Below, piece after piece: positions 26,621 through 35,149 of a DNA stretch of 64,000 nt; position 1 is the stretch's first letter, and every line of letters starts with the position of its first letter. The position numbers were made by a program, and so were the translations under genes. Below the pieces are notes generated by a model, which was given only the letters and a program-made list of their open reading frames with translations, was not told the origin of the DNA and did not search any database. The stretch comes from Streptomyces graminofaciens. Its GTDB lineage: Bacteria; Actinomycetota; Actinomycetes; Streptomycetales; Streptomycetaceae. The stretch covers positions 5,424,001-5,488,000 of the forward strand of contig NZ_AP018448.1 of the NCBI RefSeq assembly GCF_030294945.1, in the 5' to 3' direction.

Positions 26621-27496
26621 ATGACTTCACCAAAGGGAACAGTTGGGCGGCGCACGGTGCTCGCCGCCGGTTTGCTCGGGGCCAGTGGGTGCAGTCGCGT
26701 GGCCACCGCGTCCGGCGTGAGCGGGGGTGATCTGCTGGAGAGACTCAGGGCGCAGGGCGTGGCGCGGCTCGGGATCGCGGGGGAGATTCCGTTCGGGTAC
26801 ATCGACCGGAACGGCGAGCTGACCGGCGAGGGGCCCGAACTCGCCAAGGTCATCTTCAAACGGCTCGGCGTCCCGCGCGTCCAGCCCGTGCCGACCGAGT
26901 TCGGATCGCTCATCCCGGGGCTGGACTCCCAGCAGTTCGACGTCGTGTCCGCCGGGATGTACATCAACCCCGAGCGCTGTGCGCAGGTCCTCTTCGCCGA
27001 CCCGGATTATCAGATGCTCGACGCGTTCATCGTGAAGAAGGGCAATCCCAAGGGGATACGGGACTACGCCGACGCCGTGCGGGCCAAGGCCCGGTTGGCC
27101 ACCGGGACCGGGTACGCGGAGATCGCGTACGCCGTCGAGGCGGGGTACGACGAGGGCGACCTCGTCATCGTGCAGGACCAGGTGGCCGGGCTGAACGCCG
27201 TCGAGGCGGGGCGGGTCGATGTGTTCGCGGGTACGGCGCTGACCGTCCGGGAGGTGGTGAAGAAGTCGGCCAAGGCGGAGGCGACCAAGCCGTTCGCGCC
27301 GCTCGTCGACGGGAAACCGCATGTGGACGGCGGGGGGTTCGCGTTCCGGCGGACCGAGAGAAGGCTGCGGGACGCCTTCAACGCCGAGCTGCGGAAGATG
27401 AAGCGGAGCGGGGAGCTGTTCCGTGTGCTGCGGCCCTTCGGGTTCAGCCGGTCGGAGATGACCGACATGACCGCGAAGGAGTTGTGCGGATCATGA
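26621..27496 (+). CDS. ehuB: Ectoine/hydroxyectoine ABC transporter, solute-binding lipoprotein
   Basis: The 291-aa product from ATG 26621 starts MTSPKGTVGRRTVLAAGLLG and has a lipobox, LLGASGCS. ATG 26597 is an alternative eight codons upstream. The body matches EhuB-type binding proteins (ARLGIAGEIPFGYIDRNGEL, FGSLIPGLDSQQFDVVSAGM, INPERCAQVLFADPDYQM). It captures ectoine or hydroxyectoine for import as osmoprotectant or carbon source. It is the first gene of a four-gene operon with two permeases and an ATPase, each overlapping the next. No catabolic ectoine genes are in this window. Confidence 0.88.
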   Translation: MTSPKGTVGRRTVLAAGLLGASGCSRVATASGVSGGDLLERLRAQGVARLGIAGEIPFGYIDRNGELTGEGPELAKVIFKRLGVPRVQPVPTEFGSLIPGLDSQQFDVVSAGMYINPERCAQVLFADPDYQMLDAFIVKKGNPKGIRDYADAVRAKARLATGTGYAEIAYAVEAGYDEGDLVIVQDQVAGLNAVEAGRVDVFAGTALTVREVVKKSAKAEATKPFAPLVDGKPHVDGGGFAFRRTERRLRDAFNAELRKMKRSGELFRVLRPFGFSRSEMTDMTAKELCGS

Positions 27497-28209
27497 CGTC
27501 CGGCTTGTGGGAACTCGTACTGCGGGGTGTCTGGGCCACCCTCCAACTGCTCGTCCTCGGCGCCTTGCTGGCCGTCGCCGTCTCCTTCGCCGTCGGGGTG
27601 GCGCGCACCCACCGGCTGTGGGTCGTGCGCTTCCTCGCGGGGCTCTACACCGAGGTGTTCCGCGGGACCTCGGCCCTGATCATGATCTTCTGGGTGTTCT
27701 TCGTGCTGCCGCTCGCCTTCGGCTGGCAGCTGGTGCCGCTGTGGGCCGGCACGCTGGCGCTCGGGCTGACGTACGGGGCGTACGGCGCGGAGATCGTGCG
27801 CGGGGCGCTCAACGCGGTGGATCCGGCGCAGCGCGAGGGCGGGATCGCGCTGAGCTTCACCCCGTGGCAGCGGCTGCGGCTGATCCTGCTGCCGCAGGCG
27901 GTGCCGGAGATGATCCCGTCCTTCTGCAACCTGCTCGTCGAACTCCTCAAGGGCACCGCCCTGGTGTCGGTCATGGGCATGGGTGACCTGGCGTTCAGCG
28001 CGCATCTGGTCCGGCTGGCGTTGCAGGAGAGCGTGGAGATCTACACGTACGTGCTGATCATCTACTTTGCGATCGCGTTCGTGATCACTCGGGGGATGCG
28101 GCGGCTGGAGCGCCGGCTGAAGGCCCGCGTCGGCAAGGTGCCGTCGAGGGCGACCACGGTGCCCGTACGCGTGCCCGAAGGGGCCGTGAGCGGCGGAGGT
28201 GGTGCGTGA
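27493..28209 (+). CDS. ehuC: Ectoine/hydroxyectoine ABC transporter permease 1
   Basis: The 238-aa permease starts at ATG 27493, overlapping the ehuB stop (ATGA). It has five hydrophobic segments and the polar amino acid transporter loop AYGAEIVRGALNAVDPAQRE followed by GIALSFTPWQRLRLILLPQA, the contact site for the ATPase. It pairs with the adjacent EhuD. The C-terminal 30 residues are basic and low-complexity. Confidence 0.9.
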   Translation: MTSGLWELVLRGVWATLQLLVLGALLAVAVSFAVGVARTHRLWVVRFLAGLYTEVFRGTSALIMIFWVFFVLPLAFGWQLVPLWAGTLALGLTYGAYGAEIVRGALNAVDPAQREGGIALSFTPWQRLRLILLPQAVPEMIPSFCNLLVELLKGTALVSVMGMGDLAFSAHLVRLALQESVEIYTYVLIIYFAIAFVITRGMRRLERRLKARVGKVPSRATTVPVRVPEGAVSGGGGA

Positions 28210-28859
28210 TGAGCTGGGACTGGAACGCCGTCTCCGACTTCATGCCGCACTTCCGGGACGGCCTGCTGGTCTCCCTCCAGGCGCTGGCCCTCGGCTCGGT
28301 CGTGTCGTTCGTGCTCGGGCTGGTGTGGGCGCTGCTGATGCGCACGCCGTCCCGCTGGGTGCGCTGGCCGGTAGGGGCGGTCACCGAGTTCGTGCGGAAC
28401 ACGCCTCTGCTCGTCCAGCTGTTCTTCCTCTTCTATGTGCTGCCCGAGTGGGGGCTGGCCTTCGACGCGCTGACCACCGGTGTACTCGCCCTCGGGCTGC
28501 ACTACTCGACGTACACGATGCAGGTCTACCGGGCCGGTATCGAGGCCGTGCCCGCCGGTCAGTGGGAGGCGGCCACCGCGCTGAACCTGCCGGTCGTCAG
28601 GACCTGGCGGGTGGTGATCCTGCCGCAGGCGGTCCGCCGGGTCGTACCGGCCCTCGGCAACTACGTGATCGCGATGCTCAAGGACACACCGATGCTGATG
28701 GTGATCACGGTCCTGGAGATGCTCGGCGAGGCCCGCCTCTTCGGCCAGCAGACCTTCCGGTTCACCGAGCCGCTCACGGTCATCGGCGTGGCCTTCGTCC
28801 TCGTCTCCTATCTGGCCTCCCTTCTTCTGCGAACCCTGGAGCGACGTCTTGTCCGCTGA
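28209..28859 (+). CDS. ehuD: Ectoine/hydroxyectoine ABC transporter permease 2
   Basis: The 216-aa permease starts at ATG 28209 (MSWDWNAVSDFMPHFRDGLL), one base overlapping the ehuC stop; GTG 28206 is directly before it. It has five hydrophobic segments and the loop TMQVYRAGIEAVPAGQWEAA/TALNLPVVRTWRVVILPQAV, typical of HisM-type permeases. It forms the heterodimeric channel with EhuC. Confidence 0.9.
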   Translation: MSWDWNAVSDFMPHFRDGLLVSLQALALGSVVSFVLGLVWALLMRTPSRWVRWPVGAVTEFVRNTPLLVQLFFLFYVLPEWGLAFDALTTGVLALGLHYSTYTMQVYRAGIEAVPAGQWEAATALNLPVVRTWRVVILPQAVRRVVPALGNYVIAMLKDTPMLMVITVLEMLGEARLFGQQTFRFTEPLTVIGVAFVLVSYLASLLLRTLERRLVR

Positions 28860-29637
28860 CACCTCTCTCATCAAAGAACCCGCCGGCCGTCCCCTGGACC
28901 GTACCGAGCTGATCCGCTTCGAGAACGTGACGAAGCGGTTCGGCGAGCAGACGGTCCTCGACGGCCTCGACTTCTCGGTCGACACGGGTCGGCACGTCAC
29001 CCTCATCGGCCCCTCCGGGTCCGGCAAGACCACGATCCTGCGGCTGCTGATGACCCTGACGAAGCCCGACGAGGGCACGATCACGGTCGGCGGGCAGAAG
29101 CTCTTCCCGGCCGACGAGAAGCAGGTCCGTGAGGTCCGCAGGAACATCGGGATGGTCTTCCAGCAGTTCAACCTCTTCCCGAACATGAGCGTGCTGCGCA
29201 ACCTCACCGAGGCCCCGGTCACCGTGCTCGGCCTCGGCAAGGACGAGGCCGAGGCGCGCGCCCGCGAACTGCTCGACCTGGTCGGACTGGCCGACAAGTG
29301 CGACGCCTACCCGACCCAGCTCTCCGGCGGGCAGCAGCAGCGGGTGGCGATAGCCCGGGCCCTGGCGATGCGGCCGCAGGTGCTGTTGCTCGACGAGGTG
29401 ACCTCCGCGCTCGACCCCGAGCTGGTCGCCGGTGTCCTCGACCTGCTCAGGGACATCGCCCGCACCACCGACATCACCATGCTCTGCGTGACCCATGAGA
29501 TGAACTTCGCCCGGGACATCTCGGATCAGGTTCTGATGTTCGATTCTGGCCAGGTCATCGAGTCGGGCAGCCCCGAGAAGATCTTCGGCGAGCCGGAGCA
29601 CGAACGCACCCGCGAATTCCTCGGCGCGGTTCTCTGA
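28849..29637 (+). CDS. ehuA: Ectoine/hydroxyectoine ABC transporter ATPase
   Basis: The 262-aa ATPase starts at TTG 28849, overlapping ehuD by 11 bp with GGAGCG before it. It has Walker A LIGPSGSGKTTILRLL, Q-loop MVFQQFNLFPNMS, signature LSGGQQQRVAIARALA, Walker B VLLLDEVTSALDPEL and H-loop MLCVTHEMNF. It energises the EhuCD permease. The polar amino-acid transporter family assignment is certain and the ectoine specificity rests on EhuB and gene order. Confidence 0.92.
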   Translation: MSADTSLIKEPAGRPLDRTELIRFENVTKRFGEQTVLDGLDFSVDTGRHVTLIGPSGSGKTTILRLLMTLTKPDEGTITVGGQKLFPADEKQVREVRRNIGMVFQQFNLFPNMSVLRNLTEAPVTVLGLGKDEAEARARELLDLVGLADKCDAYPTQLSGGQQQRVAIARALAMRPQVLLLDEVTSALDPELVAGVLDLLRDIARTTDITMLCVTHEMNFARDISDQVLMFDSGQVIESGSPEKIFGEPEHERTREFLGAVL

Positions 29638-29726
29638 GCGTTCGACTACGCCAAGTGGTCGCCCTAACACGGAGGAATACTCCCGGGCGGGCCGGAACGC
29701 CCCAGGTCCACCCGCCAATTCATGCC

Positions 29727-29742
29727 TTTGGCATATGCCAGA
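29727..29742. promoter_or_regulatory. Palindrome upstream of the IclR regulator gene
   Basis: The perfect palindrome TGGCATATGCCA (29729-29740) sits in the wider, nearly symmetric CTTTGGCATATGCCAGAG, about 140 bp before the regulator start. It is a candidate autoregulatory site. The core GGCATATGCC also occurs at 17993. Confidence 0.4.
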
Positions 29743-29879
29743 GTGCTGGTCCACCTGCTGAGGGGCTCGAAGCTGTCCGGTTTTTCTCGCGAACAACCCC
29801 TCCCCCTACGCCTCTTGGCCCGTATCGTGGGACACGGCAAGCTGTCCGAAAAACGGCCCGAGAAGCGCAGGGGGAAACC

Positions 29880-30638
29880 GTGGCGCTCAAGCACGAGCCG
29901 ACCGCGCCGTACCACTCGGCCCAGGACGCCCTGCGCGTCCTGGAGACGGTGGCGCGGCACGCAGGTGGCGTCACCGACGCCGAGATCGCCCGCCGGACCG
30001 GCGTCGGCAGCGAGCGGTTGACCGCGCTCCTGCGCATGCTGCGCCGGGAGGGATACGTCGAACAGACCGCCGACGGCGCCTACGTCACCGGAGCCGCCCT
30101 CACCCGTCTGGGTTCCTCGCACGGCCGTGACCAGGCCCTGCGCGAGCAGCTCCAGCGGACGCTCGACCGGCTGCGGGACTCGCTGGGCGCCGCCGTGTAC
30201 ATCACCCGCTATGTGGACGGCGAGATCCATGTCACCGGCTGCGCCGACAGCCCGGCGACCCCGGCCGTCCACGAATGGGTCGACTTCCGCTCCTCCGCCC
30301 ACGCCACCGCCTTCGGCAAGGGCCTGCTGGGCCAGCTCGACCTGAACGGCCGCCGCGATCACCTCTCGCGCCACCGGCCCGCCCGGCTCACGGCCCGTAC
30401 GATCACCAACGAGAGGGTCCTGCTGAGCAAACTCGACGCCCAGTCGCCGACGGTTCCGGTGCTCGACCTCCAGGAGTACGCGGCGGGCACGGTCTGCGCG
30501 GCCGTCCCCATCACGGCCGGCGCCTCCGTGGGCTGCCTCGCCCTTTCCCTCCCGCTCGAACACGCGCACAGGCTCCGTGAGGCCGCGGACACGCTGAACC
30601 GGGGAGCGGCGCCGGTACTGCTCTCCTTGGCGATCTAG
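29880..30638 (+). CDS. IclR-family transcriptional regulator
   Basis: The 252-aa product starts at GTG 29880 with GGGGGAAA five bases upstream; longer readings lack a ribosome site. The N-terminal winged HTH is DALRVLETVARHAGGVTDAE/IARRTGVGSERLTALLRMLR. The C-terminal effector domain has VDFRSSAHATAFGKGLLGQL and VPVLDLQEYAAGTVCAAVPI. It lies directly after the ehu operon on the same strand, which makes it a candidate regulator of ectoine uptake, although a 242-bp gap with its own palindrome separates them. A developmental IclR regulator is an alternative. Confidence 0.88.
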   Translation: MALKHEPTAPYHSAQDALRVLETVARHAGGVTDAEIARRTGVGSERLTALLRMLRREGYVEQTADGAYVTGAALTRLGSSHGRDQALREQLQRTLDRLRDSLGAAVYITRYVDGEIHVTGCADSPATPAVHEWVDFRSSAHATAFGKGLLGQLDLNGRRDHLSRHRPARLTARTITNERVLLSKLDAQSPTVPVLDLQEYAAGTVCAAVPITAGASVGCLALSLPLEHAHRLREAADTLNRGAAPVLLSLAI

Positions 30639-30702
30639 GCCCGAGCCCGTCCGGAGATCCACATCACGTTTAGGTGGTCGAAGGCACGCCTCCGGACCAG
30701 GT

Positions 30703-30708
30703 AGTATT
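30703..30708 (+). promoter_or_regulatory. Candidate -10 box of the second tRNA-Lys gene
   Basis: TAGTAT lies 42 bp before the tRNA 5' end and just before a leader hairpin, implying a 30-40 nt 5' leader. No clear -35 was recognised. Confidence 0.4.
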
Positions 30709-30711
30709 TTC

Positions 30712-30746
30712 TCTGTCGCCAGCCGCGAAAGCGAAAAGCGACAGAG
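30712..30746 (+). other. Leader hairpin immediately before tRNA-Lys copy 2
   Basis: Nine-base arms CTCTGTCGC (30712-30720) and GCGACAGAG (30738-30746) with an AG-rich 17-nt loop end three bases before the tRNA. It could guide or hinder RNase P cleavage. The other two copies have no such leader. Confidence 0.6.
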
Positions 30747-30749
30747 TCT

Positions 30750-30823
30750 GCGCCGCTAGCTCAGTTGGTTAGAGCAGCTGACTCTTAATCAGCGGGTCCG
30801 GGGTTCGAGTCCCTGGCGGCGCA
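30750..30823 (+). tRNA. tRNA-Lys (anticodon CTT), copy 2
   Basis: Identical over 74 nt to the copies at 18725 and 38839, with the same cloverleaf and CTT anticodon. CAG follows, so CCA must be added post-transcriptionally. Confidence 0.97.
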
Positions 30824-30829
30824 CAGAAA

Positions 30830-30859
30830 GAAGGCCCCTCGCTTCGGCGAGGGGCCTTC
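30830..30859. terminator. Hairpin terminator shared by tRNA-Lys copy 2 and the response regulator gene
   Basis: A 13-bp perfect stem GAAGGCCCCTCGC/GCGAGGGGCCTTC closes on a stable TTCG tetraloop. It lies between the tRNA and the end of a minus-strand gene at 30863, so it is likely bidirectional. Confidence 0.85.
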
Positions 30860-30862
30860 TGC

Positions 30863-31516
30863 TTATGCCCTCAGGTAGGCCAGCACCGCCAGTACCCGTC
30901 GATGTGACTCCTGGGCCGGTGGCAGGTCGAGCTTTCCCAGGATGTTGCCGATGTGTTTGCCGACGGCGGCCTCGGTGACGACCAGTTCGCGGGCGATCGA
31001 CCCGTTCGACCTGCCCTCCGCCACCAGTCCGAGCACCTCCCGCTCGCGCGGGGTGAGCGCCGCCAGCGGATCGCGTCGGCGCCGCAGCAGCTGTCGTACG
31101 ACCTCGGGGTCCACGACCGTGCCGCCGGCCGCGACCCGTTCCACCGCCTCCGCGAACTGTTCGACCTGACCGATGCGGTCCTTGAGGAGGTAGCCGACGC
31201 CGGCGCCGTCGCCGGTGTCCAACAGCTCGGCGGCGTAGGCCCGTTGGACGTACTGACTGAGGACGAGCACGGGCAGCGCCGGGTTCGCGGCACGCAGGTC
31301 GAGGGCGGCGCGCAGCCCCTCGTCGGTCAGGCCGGGCGGCATGCGTACGTCGGTGACGACGAGATCGGGGCCGTACGACTCCACCGCCGACTTGAGGGCC
31401 TCCGCGTCCCCGACCGCCGCGACCACCTCGTGCCCGAACCGGGCCAGCACCCCGACGAGCCCCTCCCGCAGCAGCACGCTGTCCTCGGCGAGCACGATCT
31501 TCAGCGCGTGGGGCAC
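30863..31516 (-). CDS. NarL/LuxR-family response regulator
   Basis: The 217-aa regulator starts at GTG 31516 (MPHALKIVLAEDSVLLREGL), inside the end of the kinase gene (16-bp overlap). The phosphorylation site is D56 in LVVTDVRMPPG, and the conserved Lys is in GYLLKDR. The C-terminal LuxR HTH is LTPREREVLGLVAEGRSNGS/IARELVVTEAAVGKHIGNIL. It is co-transcribed with the kinase upstream. Target genes are unknown. Confidence 0.93.
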   Translation of the reverse strand: MPHALKIVLAEDSVLLREGLVGVLARFGHEVVAAVGDAEALKSAVESYGPDLVVTDVRMPPGLTDEGLRAALDLRAANPALPVLVLSQYVQRAYAAELLDTGDGAGVGYLLKDRIGQVEQFAEAVERVAAGGTVVDPEVVRQLLRRRRDPLAALTPREREVLGLVAEGRSNGSIARELVVTEAAVGKHIGNILGKLDLPPAQESHRRVLAVLAYLRA

Positions 31517-32730
31517 GGGATCTCCAGGGACAGGACGGTCGGGCCGCCGGCCGGGCTGTGGACGGACAGTGTGCCATCGAGCACGGCGAGCCGGTCGGCG
31601 AGACCGGTGAGGCCCGTCCCGGCGGACGGGTCGGCGCCGCCCAGCCCGTCGTCCCGCACCTGAACCCGCAGCCGCCCGTCCTCGTACCGGCCGCCGAGCC
31701 ACGCCCGCTCGGCCCCGCTGTGCCTGCCGATGTTGGCGAGGGCCTCGCGGACCGCGAAGTACGCGGCGGACTCCACGGATTCCGGGAAGCGCGGAAGGTC
31801 CACATCGACCTCCACCGGTACGGCGGAACGGTCGGCCGCGTCGGCGAGGGCGTCCGTGAGGCCGTAGTCGGCGAGGACCTGGGGGTGGATGCCGTGGATC
31901 AACTCCCGCAACTCGACCAGTACCTGGTCGGCCTCGCGATGGGCGGACGCGAGACGGTCCGCCAGTTCGGGCGGGGCGTCCAGCCGTAGCAGGCCCAGCG
32001 TCATGCTCAGGGAGACCAGCCGCTGCTGGGCCCCGTCGTGCAGATCGCGTTCGATACGGCGCCGCTCCGCCTCGAAGGCGGCCACCAGCCGGGCCCGCGA
32101 CCTGGTCACCTCGGCGAGCCGCCGCCTGTCCTCGGCCTCGTTCGGGGCGAGCAGCAGCCGGGCAAGGGCAGCGCGGGCCCGAGCGTAGAGGGCGAGCGGC
32201 CACAGCAGGGCGAGGAGGAGGACGGTGCCGGTGGCCGTGCACAGCAGGGCCTGGCCGTAGGTGTCGATCAGCCAGAGCTTGGCGATCTTCGTGTCGCCGC
32301 CGGAGACCGACAGCTGCAGCGGCGCCCCCATCAGCGCCCCGGGCACGCCCAACGCCCCGACCAGCACGAGCACATCGAGCGGCCAGAGCAGGAAGCCGAG
32401 CAGGAAGGTGTACGCCAGTTCCCGCCAGGTCGCCCGTTCGGTCAGCCGCAGCCGGGCCCAGGCGGCGAGGCCGGGTTCGGCCGGGGTGGTGTGCGGGGCT
32501 GTGGGGGTCCCCGAGCCCAGGAGGCGGAGCCGCAGTCGTTCCAGGGCGCCGACGGGTACGCCGGAGAGGGCGACCAGGGCGAGCAGCGGCAGGCCCACGA
32601 GGACCGGGGTCAGCGCGAGGCCGAGGGTGCCCATCACCAGGAGCGCCGCCATCAGGGGCGCGCCGACCAGCACACCGCTCAGCAGATACGCCACCGAGCG
32701 CGGCACGTCACGTACGACCGTTCGGATCAT
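31501..32730 (-). CDS. DesK/NarX-type sensor histidine kinase
   Basis: The 409-aa kinase starts at ATG 32730 (MIRTVVRDVPRSVAYLLSGV). It has about four membrane segments in two pairs (residues 15-75 and 115-200), matching the actinobacterial putative sensor domain. The HisKA_3 box is EAERRRIERDLHDGAQQRLV with the phosphorylated H. The ATP site is VREALANIGRHSGAERAWLG, RDDGLGGADP and GTGLTGLADRLAVLDG. It pairs with the downstream NarL-type regulator. A membrane or cell-envelope signal is likely. Confidence 0.92.
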   Translation of the reverse strand: MIRTVVRDVPRSVAYLLSGVLVGAPLMAALLVMGTLGLALTPVLVGLPLLALVALSGVPVGALERLRLRLLGSGTPTAPHTTPAEPGLAAWARLRLTERATWRELAYTFLLGFLLWPLDVLVLVGALGVPGALMGAPLQLSVSGGDTKIAKLWLIDTYGQALLCTATGTVLLLALLWPLALYARARAALARLLLAPNEAEDRRRLAEVTRSRARLVAAFEAERRRIERDLHDGAQQRLVSLSMTLGLLRLDAPPELADRLASAHREADQVLVELRELIHGIHPQVLADYGLTDALADAADRSAVPVEVDVDLPRFPESVESAAYFAVREALANIGRHSGAERAWLGGRYEDGRLRVQVRDDGLGGADPSAGTGLTGLADRLAVLDGTLSVHSPAGGPTVLSLEIPCPTR

Positions 32731-32816
32731 GCGCTCACGGTAGGCGGGGGCGGCGAGCGACGGCCATCCGCTCAGGGGGCGTCCCGGGGGTATGGTCAGC
32801 CCTACTGGTAACCGCT

Positions 32817-34466
32817 TTAACCGGTTAGCAGTTCCTCCCGGCCCCGGGCCAGGTACTGCGCGATCAGGCCCGCGAGGTCCGGCTCGGTGAGCCTGCGATA
32901 CGTGGTCTCGCCCGGCGGTCGCCACCACACCGGGTCGGCGCAGCGGAAGCCCTCGCGCCGGAGGGCGGCTCGCTGGATCTTGCTGGTGGCGGTGACGGGC
33001 ATGTGCCGTACGAGCCGGATGAACCTGGGGGCCATCTTCGTGCCCAAGTCTGGCTGGGCGGACAGGAACGCGGCGAAGTCCAGAGGATCGAAGGCGGTAC
33101 CGGCGATCGTCGCCATCACCTGGTCGCCGGCCACCGGGTCCGGCACCGCGTACACCGCCACGGCCTCGGCGGGCCCGTAGCGGGCGAGGATGTTCTCGAC
33201 GACGGCGGCGGCGAGGTTCTCGCTGTCGACGCGCAGTCGGTCGTCGGTGCGGCCCGCGAAGTAGAGGAAGCCGTCGGTGTCGCGGTAGAAGAGGTCGCCG
33301 GTCCAGTACCAGCCGTCGTGGCGGCGGGCCGCGTCGGCGGCCGGGTTGCGCCAGTAGCCCTCGAAGGGGTTGGGTCCCCGGTTCACCAACTCCCCTATCG
33401 CCTCGGTGCCGTTGAGTAGGCGGCCGTCGGGGGCGAACACGGCCGGTGGGCACTCGGCCCGCGTCCGGGGGTCGAGCACCGCGAGGTCGTCGCCGGGTGC
33501 CGCCCGGCCGATCGCGCCCGGCGGGGTCCCGGGCGCCCACTGGATCGCCGCCCCACCCTCCGACGAGCCGTACCCCTCCACCAGCCGCACCCCGAACCGC
33601 TGCTCGAACGCCGCCGCGTCCACGGCCCCGGCCTCCGTGCCGAAGCCCATGCGCAGCGGGTTGTCACGGTCGTCGGGGCGGGGCTCGGTGGCCAGGACGT
33701 ACTGCACGGCACGTCCGACGTAGGTGAAGTACGTGGCCCGGTACGCCCGTACGTCGTCCAGGAAGCGGGTGGCGGAGAAGCGGCGGCGCAGGGCTGTCCC
33801 GGCGCCGGCGGCCAGGGCGGGCGCCCAGTCGGCGATCACCGCGTTGCCGTGGAACATCGGCATACAGATGTAGTGCACGTCCTCGCGCCCCACCCCGAAA
33901 CGGTCCATCAGCGCCCGCCCGGCCGCCGCGAGCCGCCCCTGGGTGCAGATCGCGGCCTTGGGGGCGCCGGTGGAACCGGAGGTGAAATAGAGGAGGAGGT
34001 GGTGGGAGGGGGTGGCCCGGGTGGGGTCGGGCTCGGCGCCCACGTAAGGGGCGAGGAGGTCGTCGTACGCCGGGGTGTCGGTCACCAGCAGTCGTATGCC
34101 GGGCAGTTCGAGGCCGTCGAGGAGCGGGAGGTGGGTCCGTTCCGTGACCAGGACCCGGCACTCGGTGTGCAGGATGTCACGGGCCAGCTCCGGGCCCCGG
34201 CGGGTGGGGTTGATCCCGGCGACCGCGGCACCCGCGAGGGCGGCCGCGCTCAGCCACAGGGGGTATTCGGGCGTGTTGTCGAGCAGGACGCCGAGGTGGG
34301 GCGTGGTGCCCGGCGGCAGCAGGTCGGCAAGCAGCGCCGCGCGGGCGGCGGCCCCGCCTGCGACCTCGTGATGGGTCAGCACTCGGTCCTCGAACCACAG
34401 CCCGGGCCGGTGGTCGTGCCGACGGGCGGCGACCAGCTCGGCGACGGTACGCCCCCTGGAGTCCAT
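32817..34466 (-). CDS. Acyl-CoA synthetase (AMP-binding, FadD-like)
   Basis: The 549-aa enzyme starts at ATG 34466; TTG 34475 is an alternative. The adenylate-forming motifs are LLLYFTSGSTGAPKAAICTQ (A3), VEGYGSSEGGAAIQW (A5), GWYWTGDLFYRDTDGFLYFA (A7) and GRTDDRLRVDSENLAAAVVE (A8). The final lysine region is ATSKIQRAALRREGF. It activates a fatty or other carboxylic acid to its CoA ester via an acyl-adenylate. The A8 segment DDRLRVDSEN differs slightly from the usual DxIKxxGEN. The substrate is unknown and the gene is monocistronic. Confidence 0.88.
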   Translation of the reverse strand: MDSRGRTVAELVAARRHDHRPGLWFEDRVLTHHEVAGGAAARAALLADLLPPGTTPHLGVLLDNTPEYPLWLSAAALAGAAVAGINPTRRGPELARDILHTECRVLVTERTHLPLLDGLELPGIRLLVTDTPAYDDLLAPYVGAEPDPTRATPSHHLLLYFTSGSTGAPKAAICTQGRLAAAGRALMDRFGVGREDVHYICMPMFHGNAVIADWAPALAAGAGTALRRRFSATRFLDDVRAYRATYFTYVGRAVQYVLATEPRPDDRDNPLRMGFGTEAGAVDAAAFEQRFGVRLVEGYGSSEGGAAIQWAPGTPPGAIGRAAPGDDLAVLDPRTRAECPPAVFAPDGRLLNGTEAIGELVNRGPNPFEGYWRNPAADAARRHDGWYWTGDLFYRDTDGFLYFAGRTDDRLRVDSENLAAAVVENILARYGPAEAVAVYAVPDPVAGDQVMATIAGTAFDPLDFAAFLSAQPDLGTKMAPRFIRLVRHMPVTATSKIQRAALRREGFRCADPVWWRPPGETTYRRLTEPDLAGLIAQYLARGREELLTG

Positions 34467-34505
34467 GGGGCGCAAGGTAGCTGACTGAGCGTCAAATATG
34501 GAGGG

Positions 34506-34967
34506 CTACGGCATCTGGAACGTGGTGTCCGTGGACATCTGGTGGTACGTGATCATGAAGCCGACACAGAAGACGAGGACGAGCCCGAGGAAGGCCAGCT
34601 GCCCCACCGTGCTCGTGGCGTTCCCCACCGGGCTCGGCGCCTTGGCCGTCGCGTCCGCCTCCTGGCCGTCCTTGTAGTACACGGTGACGAAGTCGCCCTC
34701 GAGGATCGTCGCCGGACAGCCCTCCTCCTCGAAACGGACGGGACGGCCGTCCTGCGCCGTGAACTCGAAGACATGGTGCCGGACCGTGTACACCCGCGTC
34801 TCGCCACCGCCCCTGGTCGTGGTGAACGTCCGCAGGCAGCGCCCCTCGGCAGTCTGCCCGCTGTTCCAGGCACTCCTGAGCCGCAGCGAGCCACGGACCA
34901 CATGCGCGGCGGCGAAGAGGATCGCGATCGCGATCGCGCCAGGAAGTGCGTAGAACATCAAGTCCAT
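34506..34967 (-). CDS. DUF3592-like membrane protein
   Basis: The 153-aa protein starts at ATG 34967 with GGGGGAG upstream. It has an N-terminal TM (MFYALPGAIAIAILFAAAHV), a soluble beta domain (VYTVRHHVFEFTAQDGRPVR, EGDFVTVYYKDGQEADATAK) and a C-terminal TM (VGQLAFLGLVLVFCVGFMIT). The domain between two helices is typical of DUF3592 proteins, whose function is unknown. Confidence 0.75.
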   Translation of the reverse strand: MDLMFYALPGAIAIAILFAAAHVVRGSLRLRSAWNSGQTAEGRCLRTFTTTRGGGETRVYTVRHHVFEFTAQDGRPVRFEEEGCPATILEGDFVTVYYKDGQEADATAKAPSPVGNATSTVGQLAFLGLVLVFCVGFMITYHQMSTDTTFQMP

Positions 34968-35078
34968 GGGTGCTCCCCCGAGTCCGGTAAGCGCCCTGGT
35001 CGGGGCGCGTGGGGACTCTACCCGGGCCGATGCCATGCTCAGCTCAAGGGAAGCTCAGAAATCGGACCGTGGAGCCCA

Positions 35079-35129
35079 CGTACGTCACGACAGGTGCCGG
35101 AGTCTCCCGGGGAACCCGTGTGACGTACG
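35079..35129. other. Inverted repeat downstream of the LPMO gene
   Basis: Ten-base arms CGTACGTCAC (35079-35088) and GTGACGTACG (35120-35129) enclose 31 bases just beyond the stop of the LPMO gene. It is either a weak terminator or a regulatory site upstream of the DUF3592 gene. Confidence 0.45.
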
Positions 35130-35149
35130 CGGGACCTACCCTCGGGCGA

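Noticed and set aside
29880..30638. Naming the IclR regulator ssgR
   Set aside because: SsgR is also IclR-type, but the expected ssgA neighbour is absent; a tRNA and a two-component system follow instead.
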